A DNA stretch of 64,000 nt from CAVPDG01 sp963702535 (lineage in GTDB: Bacteria > Chloroflexota > Anaerolineae > Anaerolineales > UBA4823): NCBI GenBank assembly GCA_963702535.1, contig CAVPDG010000021.1, positions 1-64,000 of the forward strand. The letters run 5' to 3'. Both the position numbers and the translations under genes were made by a program. Below the pieces are notes generated by a model, which saw only the letters and a program-made list of their open reading frames with translations, was not told where the DNA came from and did not search any database. Positions 38,111 to 47,803 of the stretch are shown here, in pieces (the first letter of the stretch is position 1; each line of letters starts with the position of its first letter).

Positions 38111-39275
38111 ATGTCCAACCTGTTTCGGTCATTCGGAAAACCAAAAACCGCCCAACAAGCCGTCCAACCGGGCTTGTACCACTACCAGGCGCCGCAGAGC
38201 GACCCGCGCAATTACCGCTTGCACCTGCGCGTGGAGCAGGACGGCAGCGGGGTGATGATCGTCAACGCCGCCACCGTGCTGCACCTGAACCAGAGCGCGG
38301 CAGAATATGCCTACTACTTCATACAAAACCAGCCGGCTGAAACCGTCGCCAGGGCGATGGCGAAGCGCTACCAGGTCTCCCAGCAGCAAGCCTTTGATGA
38401 TTACCTGGGCATTGCGGAGCGCGTCATGACCCTGGTCGAGACGCCAGACCTCGACCCGGTGACTTTCCTGGATTTCGAGCGGCGCCTGCCACACAGCGGA
38501 AAGCTGAGCGCGCCGTACCGCCTGGACCTGGCGCTCACGTACCGCCTGCCGGCAGAGAATGACCCCGAAGTCGCTCCGACCCGGCGCGTGGAACGCGAGC
38601 TGAGCACCGCGGAATGGAAGGCAGTCATCGATAGCGCCTGGCAGGCTGGCATCCCGCACATCGTCTTCACCGGGGGCGAGCCAACCCTGCGGGATGACCT
38701 GGCAGAGTTGATCGCGCACGCCGAGAGCAACGGGCAGGTCAGCGGGCTGCTCAGCGATGGACAGCGCTTTGCCGATGCGGCGTACCTGGACAGCCTGCTC
38801 AAGACGGGCTTAGACCATGTGATGATCGTCATGCAGCCAGCGGCTGATAGCGCCTGGAATGCGCTGGATAATGTGATTGCGGGAGATATTTTCGCCGCGG
38901 TGCACCTGACTTTGGACGAGAAGAACGCCGAGGGCATGCCTGCCCTGCTGGAAAAGCTGGCGGAGCACGGCGTGAGGGCAGTCTCATTGAGCGCCAGACC
39001 AGGCTGAGCTCAGCGAGACGCTCAGCAAGATGCGCGACCTGGCAGCAGCCTACTCCCTGGAGCTGGTGTGGGACCTGCCCGTGCCTTACTCGGCACTCAA
39101 CCCCGTTTGGCTGGAGGTGAAGGAGTACAACCCGGCGGCGATTGGCAAGCGGGCTGTGCTCTATGTCGAGCCGGATGGCGATGTGCTCCCCACGCAAGGC
39201 GATAACCGGCTGTTGGGGAATGTATTGAAGGACGGTTGGGACTTTCTCTGGAAGCAAAAACTGGCGCTTTCCTAG
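38111..39275 (+). CDS. Cysteine-free radical SAM paralogue, one frame break
   Basis: About 388 residues, parallel to the previous protein along its length: PGLYHYQ start, PqqD-like region, PYRLDLALTYR, IPHIVFTGGEPTLRDDLAEL, and VEPDGDVLPT near the end. Yet the CxxxCxxC site is replaced (LPAENDPEVA; Leu146 at the first Cys position). The SPASM cysteines are Tyr and Thr, and the final Cys-rich stretch is absent. I find no cysteine in the whole protein, so it cannot hold iron-sulfur clusters. The retained GGEP and PqqD-like parts suggest a binding or scaffold role. Frame break near 38995. Confidence 0.82.
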
Positions 39276-39292
39276 ATCTCAAACCGGCAAGT

Positions 39293-39966
39293 CTACGCCG
39301 CCAACCAACCCAGGTAGTGAGCGGCAATGCCGAAGGCGACAGCTACATTATAAGAACGCTTGAGCCCACGCATGGGCAGGTAAAGAACACGCTCGCACAA
39401 AGCCAGTATGCCGGCATCCACGCCGCAGACCTCGTTGCCCACCACCAGCACAATCGCTCCGCCCTGCGCGGGATTGATGATCGCCTGAGGGATATCGTAA
39501 AGGGTGCAGGCAGCGGGATCATTTTCCAGTGCCCAGAGACGCCGTCCGGTTTCGATCAGGCGGGAGGCTGCCTGTAGCCCATCGAGATGGTGCGTCCAGG
39601 GCAGGCTCTTTTCCAGCGCCGAGCGAGGTCTTCAGTACCGGTGGGTATTCCGGCGTGGGCGTGACGCCGCACAGGTGAAGGCGGCTGAATCCCGCGCCGT
39701 CCGCAGAGCGGAAGATAGACCCAACATTCCAGGCGCTGCGCACATTGTCGAGCAGCGCTTCGAGCGCCAGCGCGCTGGGCTCCGCTACCTCCGCCGCATG
39801 GCGTTCCAGCGCACCTGCCGCTTGTATCCCGACCAAATCCGCCGGCGCCCCGCAGCGCGGGCAACGCTCCTTGAAGGTATAATCAGCCTGGCACGGGTAT
39901 CGCATGCCGCAGGAACTCCGAGCGGCACTTGCGCACCTGGTAAGTGAAAAACTCTGCCTCTGGCAT
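39293..39966 (-). CDS. TrmH/SpoU-family RNA methyltransferase with N-terminal zinc-ribbon-like part, frame breaks
   Basis: SPOUT-fold methyltransferase. The best start is ATG at 39966 (complement), giving TYQVRKCRSEF. After a break near 39895 comes DYTFKERCPRCGAPADLVG, so cysteines for a small zinc ribbon are present. The catalytic domain has LLDNVRSAWNVGSIFRSADG (motif 1, N and R), VLVVGNEVCGVD (motif 2) and LPMRGLKRSYNVAVAFGIA (motif 3, knot). A break near 39610 lies between them. The restored length is ~220 residues. It would 2'-O-methylate tRNA or rRNA. Divergent from the next gene, with 32 bases between. Confidence 0.82.
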
Positions 39967-39998
39967 ACTCGCTATTCTATCCGAAGTTGCGCCGAAGG

Positions 39999-40825
39999 AT
40001 GACCCTTTCTCCCGCTCAATGGCACGCCCGCTATACCCGCCAGGCTGGCTGGACCGCAAGCTTGCGCAGCTACCTGTTCGAGCGCCACGGGATCGCCGCG
40101 GCGCGCCGGGTGCTGGATTGCGGCAGCGGCACCGGCGCCCTGGAAGCGGGCGGCGGGCTGGGCGCTGGCTTCCAGGGCTGGCTGGTCGGGTTGGATATCG
40201 ATAGCGCTAACCTTGCCTATGCGAAATCTCTCGCCCCTGACGCTGCCTGGGTGCAGGGAGATGGGCTGCGGTTGCCTTTTGCGCCGCAAAGCTACGATCT
40301 TGTCTTTTGCCACTTTTACCTGCTTTGGGTAGCCGACCCGTTGCAAGCGCTGCGCGAGCTCAGGCGGGTGACTCGCCCCGGCGGCAGTGTAATCGCCCTG
40401 GCGGAGCCGGATTACGGCGGGCGCATCGACTTCCCACCCGAGTTGGAGATGCTGGCAAGCTGGCAGCAAGCCTCTCTGCGGCGACAGGGCGCAAATCCCC
40501 TGCTCGGGCGCCGGCTTGGCGTGGCTGTTCCACCAGGCGGGCATGGAGCAGGTGGAGTCAGAGAATCCTGGGTGCGCAATGGAGCGGCGCTGCGGCGGGC
40601 GATGCGCTCGCATCCGAGTGGGAGGTGCTGCACAGCGACCTGGAAAGCATGCTCGGCGCTGGCGACGCGCCCGCCTGGCAAGGCGAGTTCGAAAAGTTGA
40701 AGCGGCTGGATGTGAGCGCCTGGCAAAGCGGGGAGCGAGTGCTCTACGTGCCCACCTTCTACGCCAGCGGCAAAAAACCGGCGGCGAAGACCTCCAAACC
40801 AGAATCGAACGTGGTAAAATTCTAA
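39999..40825 (+). CDS. Class I SAM-dependent methyltransferase, one frame break
   Basis: About 275 residues. The SAM-binding motif VLDCGSGTGAL is at residues ~35-45, LVGLDIDSANL is motif II, GDGLRLPFAPQSYDLVFCHF is motif III, and VTRPGGSVIALAEPDYGG follows, as in UbiE/COQ5-like enzymes. A break near 40520 shifts the frame after LLGRRL. The rest (AWLFHQAGMEQVES onward) ends with TAA at 40825, six bases before the tRNA gene. The substrate is unknown. ATG 39999 is behind GAAGG. Confidence 0.8.
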
Positions 40826-40830
40826 TCCGA

Positions 40831-40902
40831 GCCCCCATAGCTCAGAGGATAGAGCGTTGCCCTCCGGAGGCAAAAACCCGCGTTCGAGTCGCGGTGGGGG
40901 TA
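40831..40902 (+). tRNA. tRNA-Arg (anticodon CCG)
   Basis: A cloverleaf folds fully: acceptor GCCCCCA with TGGGGGT (a G-U pair at the first position), D arm GCTC/GAGC, anticodon arm TTGCC/GGCAA with loop CTCCGGA (anticodon CCG, codon CGG), T arm CCGCG/CGCGG with loop TTCGAGT, and discriminator A. The CCA end is not encoded. Confidence 0.95.
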
Positions 40903-40917
40903 TGCGCCATATGTTGG

Positions 40918-40960
40918 AATGGCGTGCTGCATCTGCTAGCACAGTGCAGCACGCCATTTT
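40918..40960 (+). terminator. Rho-independent terminator after tRNA-Arg
   Basis: 13-bp perfect stem AATGGCGTGCTGC (40918-40930) and GCAGCACGCCATT (40946-40958) with a 15-base loop, ending in TTTT. It closes the methyltransferase/tRNA transcript. Confidence 0.8.
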
Positions 40961-40973
40961 GCTTATTCATATG

Positions 40974-40979
40974 TATAAT
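40974..40979 (+). promoter_or_regulatory. -10 box close to the sensor kinase start
   Basis: TATAAT ends nine bases before the ATG at 40988, and no ribosome-binding site lies between. Transcription would start within a few bases of the ATG, giving a leaderless mRNA. No clear -35 is seen; the terminator hairpin occupies that position. Confidence 0.45.
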
Positions 40980-40987
40980 CAGAGCTG

Positions 40988-43900
40988 ATGAAGCGCGCAA
41001 TCACCCTCCTCTTCTTTCTAGCAGTCTTCCTGGCAGGCTGCGCCAGCTATCAGCCGGTAGCCATCCTGACGCCGCAAGCCACCAGCCCGGGCAGCCTGGC
41101 GTCAGCGAAGTTCCAGCAGCTTCTGACGCCGCAAGAAAAAGCCTGGCTGGCAGAGCACAACAACCTGCGCATGGGCGTTGAGCAAAACTTCCCACCCTAT
41201 GAGTTCAGCGACGAGAACGGCAATTTCACCGGCATCTCGGCAGATTACCGAAACCTGCTCAGCCAGCTCCTGGGCGTTGACCTGGTAGTGGAAGCCTCGC
41301 CCGATTTCTCCACCGTGCGCGAAAAGATCAAAAACAAGGACCTGGATGTCATCCTGCTGCTCACCCCGACGGATGAGAGAAGGCAATTCTTACGCTTCAC
41401 CAGACCCTTCTTCGATTACCAGCTTGTCATCACCACCCGGGATGACTACCCGGTGGTATTCGGGCTGGATGAATTCAAAGACAAGACCGTCGCCGTGGTC
41501 GAGGGTTACGCATCGGCGGAGTACATTGCCCGCGTATATCCACAGCTCAATATCGTCCCCTACCCGACCGTCGAGGCCGGCTTGATGGCGGTATCCACCG
41601 GTAAAGCGGATGCTTTCGTGAACGAGGTGTTCGCCACCGTGTACCAGATCAGGAACAAATCCATCGGCAATGTCAAAATTGCGGCTTCGCTGGATTCCGA
41701 CCTGCCGGGGTATGCAATTGCCGTGCGCGACGACATGCCCGAGCTTGTGGGCATCCTCGACAAAGCGCTGACCGCCATCAGCCAGGAAGAAAGGCAGAAT
41801 ATCTCAGAAAAATGGCTGTCGGTAAAGTTCGAACAGGGATTTGATTACTCGCTCTTTTGGAAAGTGTTGTTGGGCGGAGCGCTTGTGCTGGTAGGATTCC
41901 TGTACTGGAACCGGCGGCTTTCAGGCGAGATTTCACAACGCAAACGCGCCGAAAATGAGCTACGCGGCTACCAACAAAACCTGCAAGCGCTGGTGAAAGA
42001 GCGCACAGCGGACCTGGAAGCAAAGAACGTCGCCCTGGCGACCGAGATCACGGAGCGCATCCGCGCTCGCGATGAGCTGGAGGAGAGCGAAGCCAATTTC
42101 CGCGCCATGGCGGAAAACGCCAGCGATGCCATCGTCATCACCGCCCAAGACGACCATGCGATCCTGTTCGCCAACCGGCGAGCCGAAGAGCTGACCGGCT
42201 ACAACCTCGCCGAGCTGCAGCTATCCGGCAGCGACAGCCTCTGGATCAGCGAGAAGCTGGATCACCTATGGGACATCCACCGCAAAGAAGCGGGCGATCG
42301 GCACCCTCCAACGCCAATCGAGACGGTTTACCGGCACAAAAACGGGACGCGCATCCCGGTAGAGATCACCATCGACCAGATCCGCTGGCACGGCAGGGCA
42401 GCATTCCTGACCTCTGCCCGCGATATCACCGAGCGTAAGAAGCGTGAAGCGGAGATCATCCAGCAAAATACTGAGCTGGAGGTGCTGACGGAGATCTCAG
42501 CCGCCTTACGCCAGACGGACAAACCGGCAGATATGGCAGCAGTTGCCCTCAAACGCTTCATTGACTTGCTACAGATGGATTGCGGGAGCCTGGCGGTGTT
42601 GGATAGCGACCGGCTGGTGATGCTGGCTGAACAGGGCATGCCCTACCCATCGCCTTGCTATACCGAGGCGATTAAAGACGACATCCAACGCCTCTACAGC
42701 GGCGATGATCCGCTTTATTTATCGGCGACGGATGCGGCGGGGAAGGCTGAGCTTGCGCAGATTGCTGGCGAGGAAGGCTGCTTTCCATCCGGGTTGGGCG
42801 CCTGCGCCATTGTACCTTTGAAATCTTTTTCGACCACCGTGGGAGTGCTGGCAGTTTTCTGCCGCGAAGCGCGCACCTTCCCACCGCAAACTCGCGCGCT
42901 GGTGACAGCCTTTGCTGACATTGTGGGCTATGCCATCGAGCGCCGGCGCACAATGACGACGCTGGAGGAACGGGTTACCGACCGCACACGCGACCTCTCG
43001 GCTCTCTACCAGGTGATGACGATTGCCAACCAGAACAGCGACCTCAGCCAGATACTCGCTCAGGCGCTCGCCCTGGCGCTGCAAGCGGTTTATTGCTCGA
43101 GTGGCGCCATCTACCTGCTGGAGGGAGAGCCACAAGAAATCCAGCTTGCGGTAAGCAGCATTGTGGAGGATGAAAATCCGAGCAAGTGGCTGGTGCAGGG
43201 GATCGACGCCAGGCTTGCAGATGAGATCATCCGTCATAATAGACCGGTGGTAATTCCCGACCTGGCAGCCGATGCGCGCATCGCCCACCCGGCGGGCGGA
43301 GAGCTGATCGGCGTGCCGCTGCACGCCGGCGGGAAAGTGCTGGGTATGCTGTGGGGCTATAGCGACCAGGCAGGGCACCTCACACTCGAGGATGTTTCCT
43401 TGCTGGTCAGCATCGGCGAGCGGGTTGGAACGACCATCGAAAATTTCCGCCTGCGGGAACGTACCCAGACCCTGGCAATCCTGGAGGAGCGGCAGCGGCT
43501 GGCACGCGATCTGCACGATTCAGTGACCCAACAAATCTATAGCCTGCTGCTGTTTGCCGGTGGAGCTAAAAAAGCGGTGCAGACGGTCGACGCTGAAAGT
43601 TCCTTACAGATGCTCAAGCGCATCGAAGACGTGGCACGCCAGGCGCTGAAAGAGCTGCGGCTGCTGATCTACGAGCTCCGCCCGCTCGATCTGCAATCGG
43701 CTGGATTGGTGAAGGCGTTACAGCAGCGCCTGGAATCTGTCGAGCAGCGCGCCGGCATCCAGGCTCGCCTGCAAGCAGGCGGGGAGTTCCATCTACCACC
43801 GGCAGTAGAAGAGGACCTGTTCCGCATTGCCATCGAAGCACTGAACAATAGCTTAAAACACGCCGGAGCAAGCGAAGTGACCGTCCGCCTCCAGGCAACC

Positions 43901-44089
43901 GACGGAATTGTGGCGCTGGAAGTGGCGGATAACGGGCGCGGTTTTACCTTGGCTGCGCACGGCGCCGGCGGCAGCGGCTTGCAGAATATGCAGGAGCGTG
44001 CCAGGAAGATTGGGGCAAACCTGCAGATCACATCCACACCGGGAAGCGGGACTAGCATCACCATCATCGTTGAGGCAGCCCATGAGTGA
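40988..44089 (+). CDS. Sensor histidine kinase with periplasmic solute-binding domain
   Basis: 1033 residues. Lipobox-like signal (VFLAGC), then a family-3 solute-binding domain (residues ~45-285) and one membrane segment (VLLGGALVLVGFLYW, ~295-310). A coiled coil with E/R-rich residues, a PAS domain (~365-490), two GAF domains (~500-650 and ~690-820), a HisKA_3 dimerisation helix with RLARDLHDSVTQQI (phospho-acceptor His843), and a HATPase end (NGRGF, GSGLQNMQER) follow. It should sense a small extracellular solute and phosphorylate the LuxR-type regulator that overlaps its 3' end by eight bases. The adjacent ABC importer is a likely target. Confidence 0.92.
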   Translation: MKRAITLLFFLAVFLAGCASYQPVAILTPQATSPGSLASAKFQQLLTPQEKAWLAEHNNLRMGVEQNFPPYEFSDENGNFTGISADYRNLLSQLLGVDLVVEASPDFSTVREKIKNKDLDVILLLTPTDERRQFLRFTRPFFDYQLVITTRDDYPVVFGLDEFKDKTVAVVEGYASAEYIARVYPQLNIVPYPTVEAGLMAVSTGKADAFVNEVFATVYQIRNKSIGNVKIAASLDSDLPGYAIAVRDDMPELVGILDKALTAISQEERQNISEKWLSVKFEQGFDYSLFWKVLLGGALVLVGFLYWNRRLSGEISQRKRAENELRGYQQNLQALVKERTADLEAKNVALATEITERIRARDELEESEANFRAMAENASDAIVITAQDDHAILFANRRAEELTGYNLAELQLSGSDSLWISEKLDHLWDIHRKEAGDRHPPTPIETVYRHKNGTRIPVEITIDQIRWHGRAAFLTSARDITERKKREAEIIQQNTELEVLTEISAALRQTDKPADMAAVALKRFIDLLQMDCGSLAVLDSDRLVMLAEQGMPYPSPCYTEAIKDDIQRLYSGDDPLYLSATDAAGKAELAQIAGEEGCFPSGLGACAIVPLKSFSTTVGVLAVFCREARTFPPQTRALVTAFADIVGYAIERRRTMTTLEERVTDRTRDLSALYQVMTIANQNSDLSQILAQALALALQAVYCSSGAIYLLEGEPQEIQLAVSSIVEDENPSKWLVQGIDARLADEIIRHNRPVVIPDLAADARIAHPAGGELIGVPLHAGGKVLGMLWGYSDQAGHLTLEDVSLLVSIGERVGTTIENFRLRERTQTLAILEERQRLARDLHDSVTQQIYSLLLFAGGAKKAVQTVDAESSLQMLKRIEDVARQALKELRLLIYELRPLDLQSAGLVKALQQRLESVEQRAGIQARLQAGGEFHLPPAVEEDLFRIAIEALNNSLKHAGASEVTVRLQATDGIVALEVADNGRGFTLAAHGAGGSGLQNMQERARKIGANLQITSTPGSGTSITIIVEAAHE

Positions 44090-44736
44090 AAAGATACGCG
44101 TGTTAGTGGTAGATGACCATGAGATCGTACGCGAAGGCTTGCGCACCATCCTGAGCCTCGAGGCGGATATCGAGCTTTTGGGAGAAGCCCGCGATGGGGT
44201 TGAAGCGGTAGAAAAAGCCCTGGCGTTAGCGCCGGATGTGATCTTGATCGACCTGGTGATGCCGCGTAAAAACGGCATCGACGCCATCCGTGAGATCAAA
44301 GCACAGATGCCGCAGGTGCGCATCCTGGTTCTGACCAGCTTCGCCGAAGACTCGCACGTTTTCCCAGCCATCGAAGCCGGCGCCCTGGGTTTTATGCTCA
44401 AAGATACCACTTCGGCTACCCTGATCCAGGCAGTGCGCATCGTTTACCGGGATGAGCCTTCCCTGCACCCCACGGTGGCGCGCAAGCTGATGGCGGCGCG
44501 CACCCAAAAAGCGCAGCCGGAGGAGCATGTGGAGCCGCTGACCAGCCGCGAGGCTCAGATCCTGGCGCTGCTGGCAAAAGGACTCACCAACCAGGGGATC
44601 GCTGGACCAGCTCGTGCTCAGCGAGCTGACCGTGCGCACGCATGTCAGCAATATCCTTGCCAAGCTCAACCTTGAAAACCGCACGCAGGCGGCGCTCTAC
44701 GCCCTTCGCCACGGAATGGCTGAGCTGGATAGCTGA
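44082..44736 (+). CDS. NarL/LuxR-type response regulator, one frame break
   Basis: About 217 residues. Receiver domain with D11/D12, phosphorylation site D57 (ILIDLVMP), T85 and K107. The LuxR helix-turn-helix starts at PLTSREAQILALLAKGLTN. A break near 44603 interrupts it, and the other frame continues LSELTVRTHVSNILAKL to TGA 44734-44736. Cytoplasmic DNA-binding partner of the kinase upstream. Confidence 0.92.
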
Positions 44737-44785
44737 GCGCCCACCCTACAACATTTGTAGCACAAGAATCCACCCAATACGTTGG

Positions 44786-44816
44786 AAATTGACCACTGAT
44801 AAAGTGGTCAATTTTT
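44786..44816 (+). terminator. Rho-independent terminator after the two-component genes
   Basis: 11-bp stem AAATTGACCAC and GTGGTCAATTT with a 7-base loop (TGATAAA), followed by further T residues. Confidence 0.85.
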
Positions 44817-44925
44817 GTTGGCATATTCTCCCTAATTTAACGATGCACAAAGCGCATAAAAATGTCATGATAAGCCTGTCGGACCAGCACTTGCTAGCCA
44901 AATCCATTCTAACCCGGAGGAAGAA

Positions 44926-46080
44926 ATGAGAAAGACCCATCTTGTACTGAGCATGCTGTTGATCTGCGCCGTGCTGCTGGCTGCCTGCGCGCCCAAAGCA
45001 ACAGAAGCGCCCGCCCAGCCCCAGGCGACGGAAGCCGCTGCGCAACCGGCGGGAGATGCCTATATGGATGAGCTGATCAAAGCCGCCAAGGCGGAGGGGA
45101 TGCTAACGGTGATCGCGCTGCCCCACGATTGGTGCAACTACGGAGAGGTTATTGAGACCTTCAAACAAAAATATGGCATCGAAGTGAACGAGCTGAATCC
45201 TGACGGAAGCTCTGCCGACGAGATCGAAGCTGTGAAGGCGAATAAAGGCAACAAGGGACCTCAGGCGCCAGACGTTTTGGATGTCGGAGTGGGCTTTGGT
45301 CCGCAGCTCGTTGCAGAAGGGCTGGCAATGCCATACAAAGTCCAGACCTGGGACTCAATTCCAGATGCGCTCAAGCACCCGGAAGGCTACTACTGGGGCG
45401 ATCAGTATGGCGTGATGGCATTCGAGGTCAATAAAGACGCAGTCGAGAACGTCCCGCAAGATTTTTCGGACCTGCTCAAACCCGAGTATAAAGGCATGGT
45501 CGCTCTGTCCGGCGACCCACGCGCCTCTGCCCAGGCGCAGAACGCCATAACAGCGGCAGCCTTGGCGAATGGCGGCTCGCTGGACAACGTGGAGCCGGGC
45601 TTGCAATTCTTCAAGCAGCTCAACGACGTCGGCAACTTCGTACCGGTGGCTGGAAAGCAAATGACAGTCGCCAAAGGCGAGACGCCGATCCTCTTCCGCT
45701 GGGATTACAACGCCCTGGCAGATAAAGCCATCCTGGGCGACAACCCGACGATCGAAGTCGTCATCCCCAAGAGCGCTGTGCTTGGTGGGAGCTACATCCA
45801 GGCGATCAGCGCCTACGCGCCCCACCCGAATGCAGCCAAGTTGTGGCAAGAATTCCTGTACTCCGATGAAGGTCAACTGCTGTGGCTAAAAGGGTTCTGC
45901 CACCCAGCCCGTTACGTCGACATGGTAAAGCGCGGCATCATCCCCGCCGAGCTGGCTGCCCAGCTCCCGCCGGCAGAGGTGTATGACAAGGCGATCTTCC
46001 CCACCACGGATCAGATCACCAAAGCCAGCGAGTTCATCGCCAATAACTGGGACACAATGGTTGGAGCCAATGTTAAGTAA
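44926..46080 (+). CDS. ABC importer substrate-binding lipoprotein (iron/aminoethylphosphonate type)
   Basis: 384 residues. Lipobox LLAAC, a 30-residue Ala/Pro/Glu linker, then a family-1 solute-binding fold: LTVIALPHDWCNYGEVIETF, GPQAPDVLDVGVGFGPQLVA and YYWGDQYGVMAFEVNKDAV. This arrangement resembles binding proteins for ferric iron, polyamines or 2-aminoethylphosphonate. GGAGGAAG precedes the ATG. It heads an operon with two permeases, an ATPase and a phosphatase-superfamily hydrolase; the last makes a phosphorus-containing ligand the best guess. Confidence 0.85.
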   Translation: MRKTHLVLSMLLICAVLLAACAPKATEAPAQPQATEAAAQPAGDAYMDELIKAAKAEGMLTVIALPHDWCNYGEVIETFKQKYGIEVNELNPDGSSADEIEAVKANKGNKGPQAPDVLDVGVGFGPQLVAEGLAMPYKVQTWDSIPDALKHPEGYYWGDQYGVMAFEVNKDAVENVPQDFSDLLKPEYKGMVALSGDPRASAQAQNAITAAALANGGSLDNVEPGLQFFKQLNDVGNFVPVAGKQMTVAKGETPILFRWDYNALADKAILGDNPTIEVVIPKSAVLGGSYIQAISAYAPHPNAAKLWQEFLYSDEGQLLWLKGFCHPARYVDMVKRGIIPAELAAQLPPAEVYDKAIFPTTDQITKASEFIANNWDTMVGANVK

Positions 46081-46993
46081 CAGCGAAGGCGCACTATCAG
46101 AAAATCAGGGAAAGGGCGTACCTCTGGTACGCCCCTCCCGCTTCAAATGGAAAGACTGGCTGGCGGTTGTACCTTTCTTCCTCGCAGTCTTCCTGCTCCT
46201 GGTGGTGCCCTCGCTCTACTTGTTCCTGGGCAGCTTCCAGGATGCACAAGGCGGATTTACCCTGGCAAACATCCGCGCTTTGTTCACCGATCCCCTCATT
46301 ATTACAGCCTATATCAACAGCATCCGCATCAGCATCTTCACCGCCCTGGTAGGAGGTGTGCTGGGATTTTTGATGGCGTACGCGGTGACGGTGGGAGGCT
46401 TACCCAATTGGATGCGGGCGGGGCTGGTCACGTTTGCCGGCGTGGCATCCAACTACGGCGCCGTGCCGCTGGCATTCCTGTTCATCAACACACTGGGCAG
46501 GACCGGGCTGATGACCGCATTCATCGCCCTGGCTTTCCGGCTGAATCTTTACGACGACCTGGGTTTCAACCTGTATTCCTTCTGGGGCGTCTCCATCACC
46601 TACCTCTATTTTCAGCTCCCGCTGATGATCCTGATCACCATCCCGATCCTGGAGGGACTGAAGAAGGAGTGGCGGGAAGCTTGCGAGAGCCTGGGCGCCA
46701 GCCAGTTTACCTACTGGCGCAAAGTGGCGTTCCCCATCTTGCTGCCATCTCTGCTGGGGACGATGCTGCTCCTGTTTGGCAACTCCTTCGGCGCCTACGC
46801 AACTGCCTACGCCCTGACTGGCGGGCTGATCAACCTGGCGACCATCCTCATCGGACAGCAGATCTACGGCGACGTGCTGCATAACGTCGGCTTGGGCTAC
46901 GCCCTTGCCGTCGGCATGGTGGTCATCATGGCGATCACCATGGCGATCTATTACCTGCTGCGGCGCTACAGCGAAAGGTGGCTGCAGAAATGA
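46070..46993 (+). CDS. ABC importer permease 1
   Basis: 307 residues, six membrane segments beginning LAVVPFFLAVFLLLVVPSLY. The EAA loop is EWREACESLGASQFTYWRKV, typical of PotB/PhnU-type permeases. The ATG overlaps the binding-protein gene by 11 bases behind TTGGAG. Intact. Overlaps permease 2 by four bases (ATGA). Confidence 0.9.
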   Translation: MLSNSEGALSENQGKGVPLVRPSRFKWKDWLAVVPFFLAVFLLLVVPSLYLFLGSFQDAQGGFTLANIRALFTDPLIITAYINSIRISIFTALVGGVLGFLMAYAVTVGGLPNWMRAGLVTFAGVASNYGAVPLAFLFINTLGRTGLMTAFIALAFRLNLYDDLGFNLYSFWGVSITYLYFQLPLMILITIPILEGLKKEWREACESLGASQFTYWRKVAFPILLPSLLGTMLLLFGNSFGAYATAYALTGGLINLATILIGQQIYGDVLHNVGLGYALAVGMVVIMAITMAIYYLLRRYSERWLQK

Positions 46994-47783
46994 AACTCAA
47001 GCACTTCTGGTCGTGGCTGTGGATCGTCATCGGCGGGCTGTACTTCATTATCCCGCTGGTGGCAACATTCCTGTTCTCGCTGCAAGCCAAGAAGAGCGGA
47101 CCCAGCCTGGTGGCTTACCAGGCGCGTCTTCCGCGACCCAAATTTCTGGAAGACTTTCTTCTTCTCGCTGGAGATGGCGATCATCACCATCCTGGTGAGC
47201 ATGATCCTGGTAGTGCCCGCGGCTTACTGGATCCGCATCAAACTGCCCCAGCTGCGTGTGACGACGGAATTCGTCACCATGATGCCCTTCGTGATCCCGG
47301 CGATCGTGCTCGTCTTCGGCTTGATCCGTGTCTACAGTGGACCGCCATTCTACGTGACAAATACGAAAACCGGCACCAACGCCCTGCTCGTCGGAGCCTA
47401 TTTCATCATCACCCTGCCATACATGTACCGGGCGGTGGACAACGGGCTGGCAGCCATCAACGTACGCGCTCTCACCGAAGCCGCCCAGTCCCTGGGCGCT
47501 GGCTGGGGGCGCATCTTGCTGCGCATTATCTTCCCCAATTTGCGCTCGGCAATCCTCTCCGGCGCGCTGCTCACCGTTACGGCAGTGATCGGCGAGTATG
47601 CCATCGCAGCCTTCCTGGTGGGCATTAAGGCATTTGGACCCTACATGAACCTGCTGGGCGGGAACCGCACGTATGAATCCATGGCGCTGGCGATCATTTC
47701 CTTCTTCCTGGCATGGGGGATTAACCGGGATGATCCAATTCGCCGGGCGCGGGCGAGCTGCGGGCTTGCCATCGGTCAAGTGA
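46990..47783 (+). CDS. ABC importer permease 2, two frame breaks
   Basis: About 264 residues. The N-terminal frame has FWSWLWIVIGGLYFIIPLVA. After a break near 47130 the main frame carries MAIITILVSMILVVPAAYWI and EAAQSLGAGWGRILLRIIFP (EAA loop). A second break near 47715 is needed for the proper C-terminus MIQFAGRGRAAGLPSVK and TGA 47781-47783. Without that break the frame would run into the ATPase gene, an apparent fusion that is not real. Confidence 0.85.
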
Positions 47784-47803
47784 GCGAGCGAAGAGAGGCA
47801 ACC

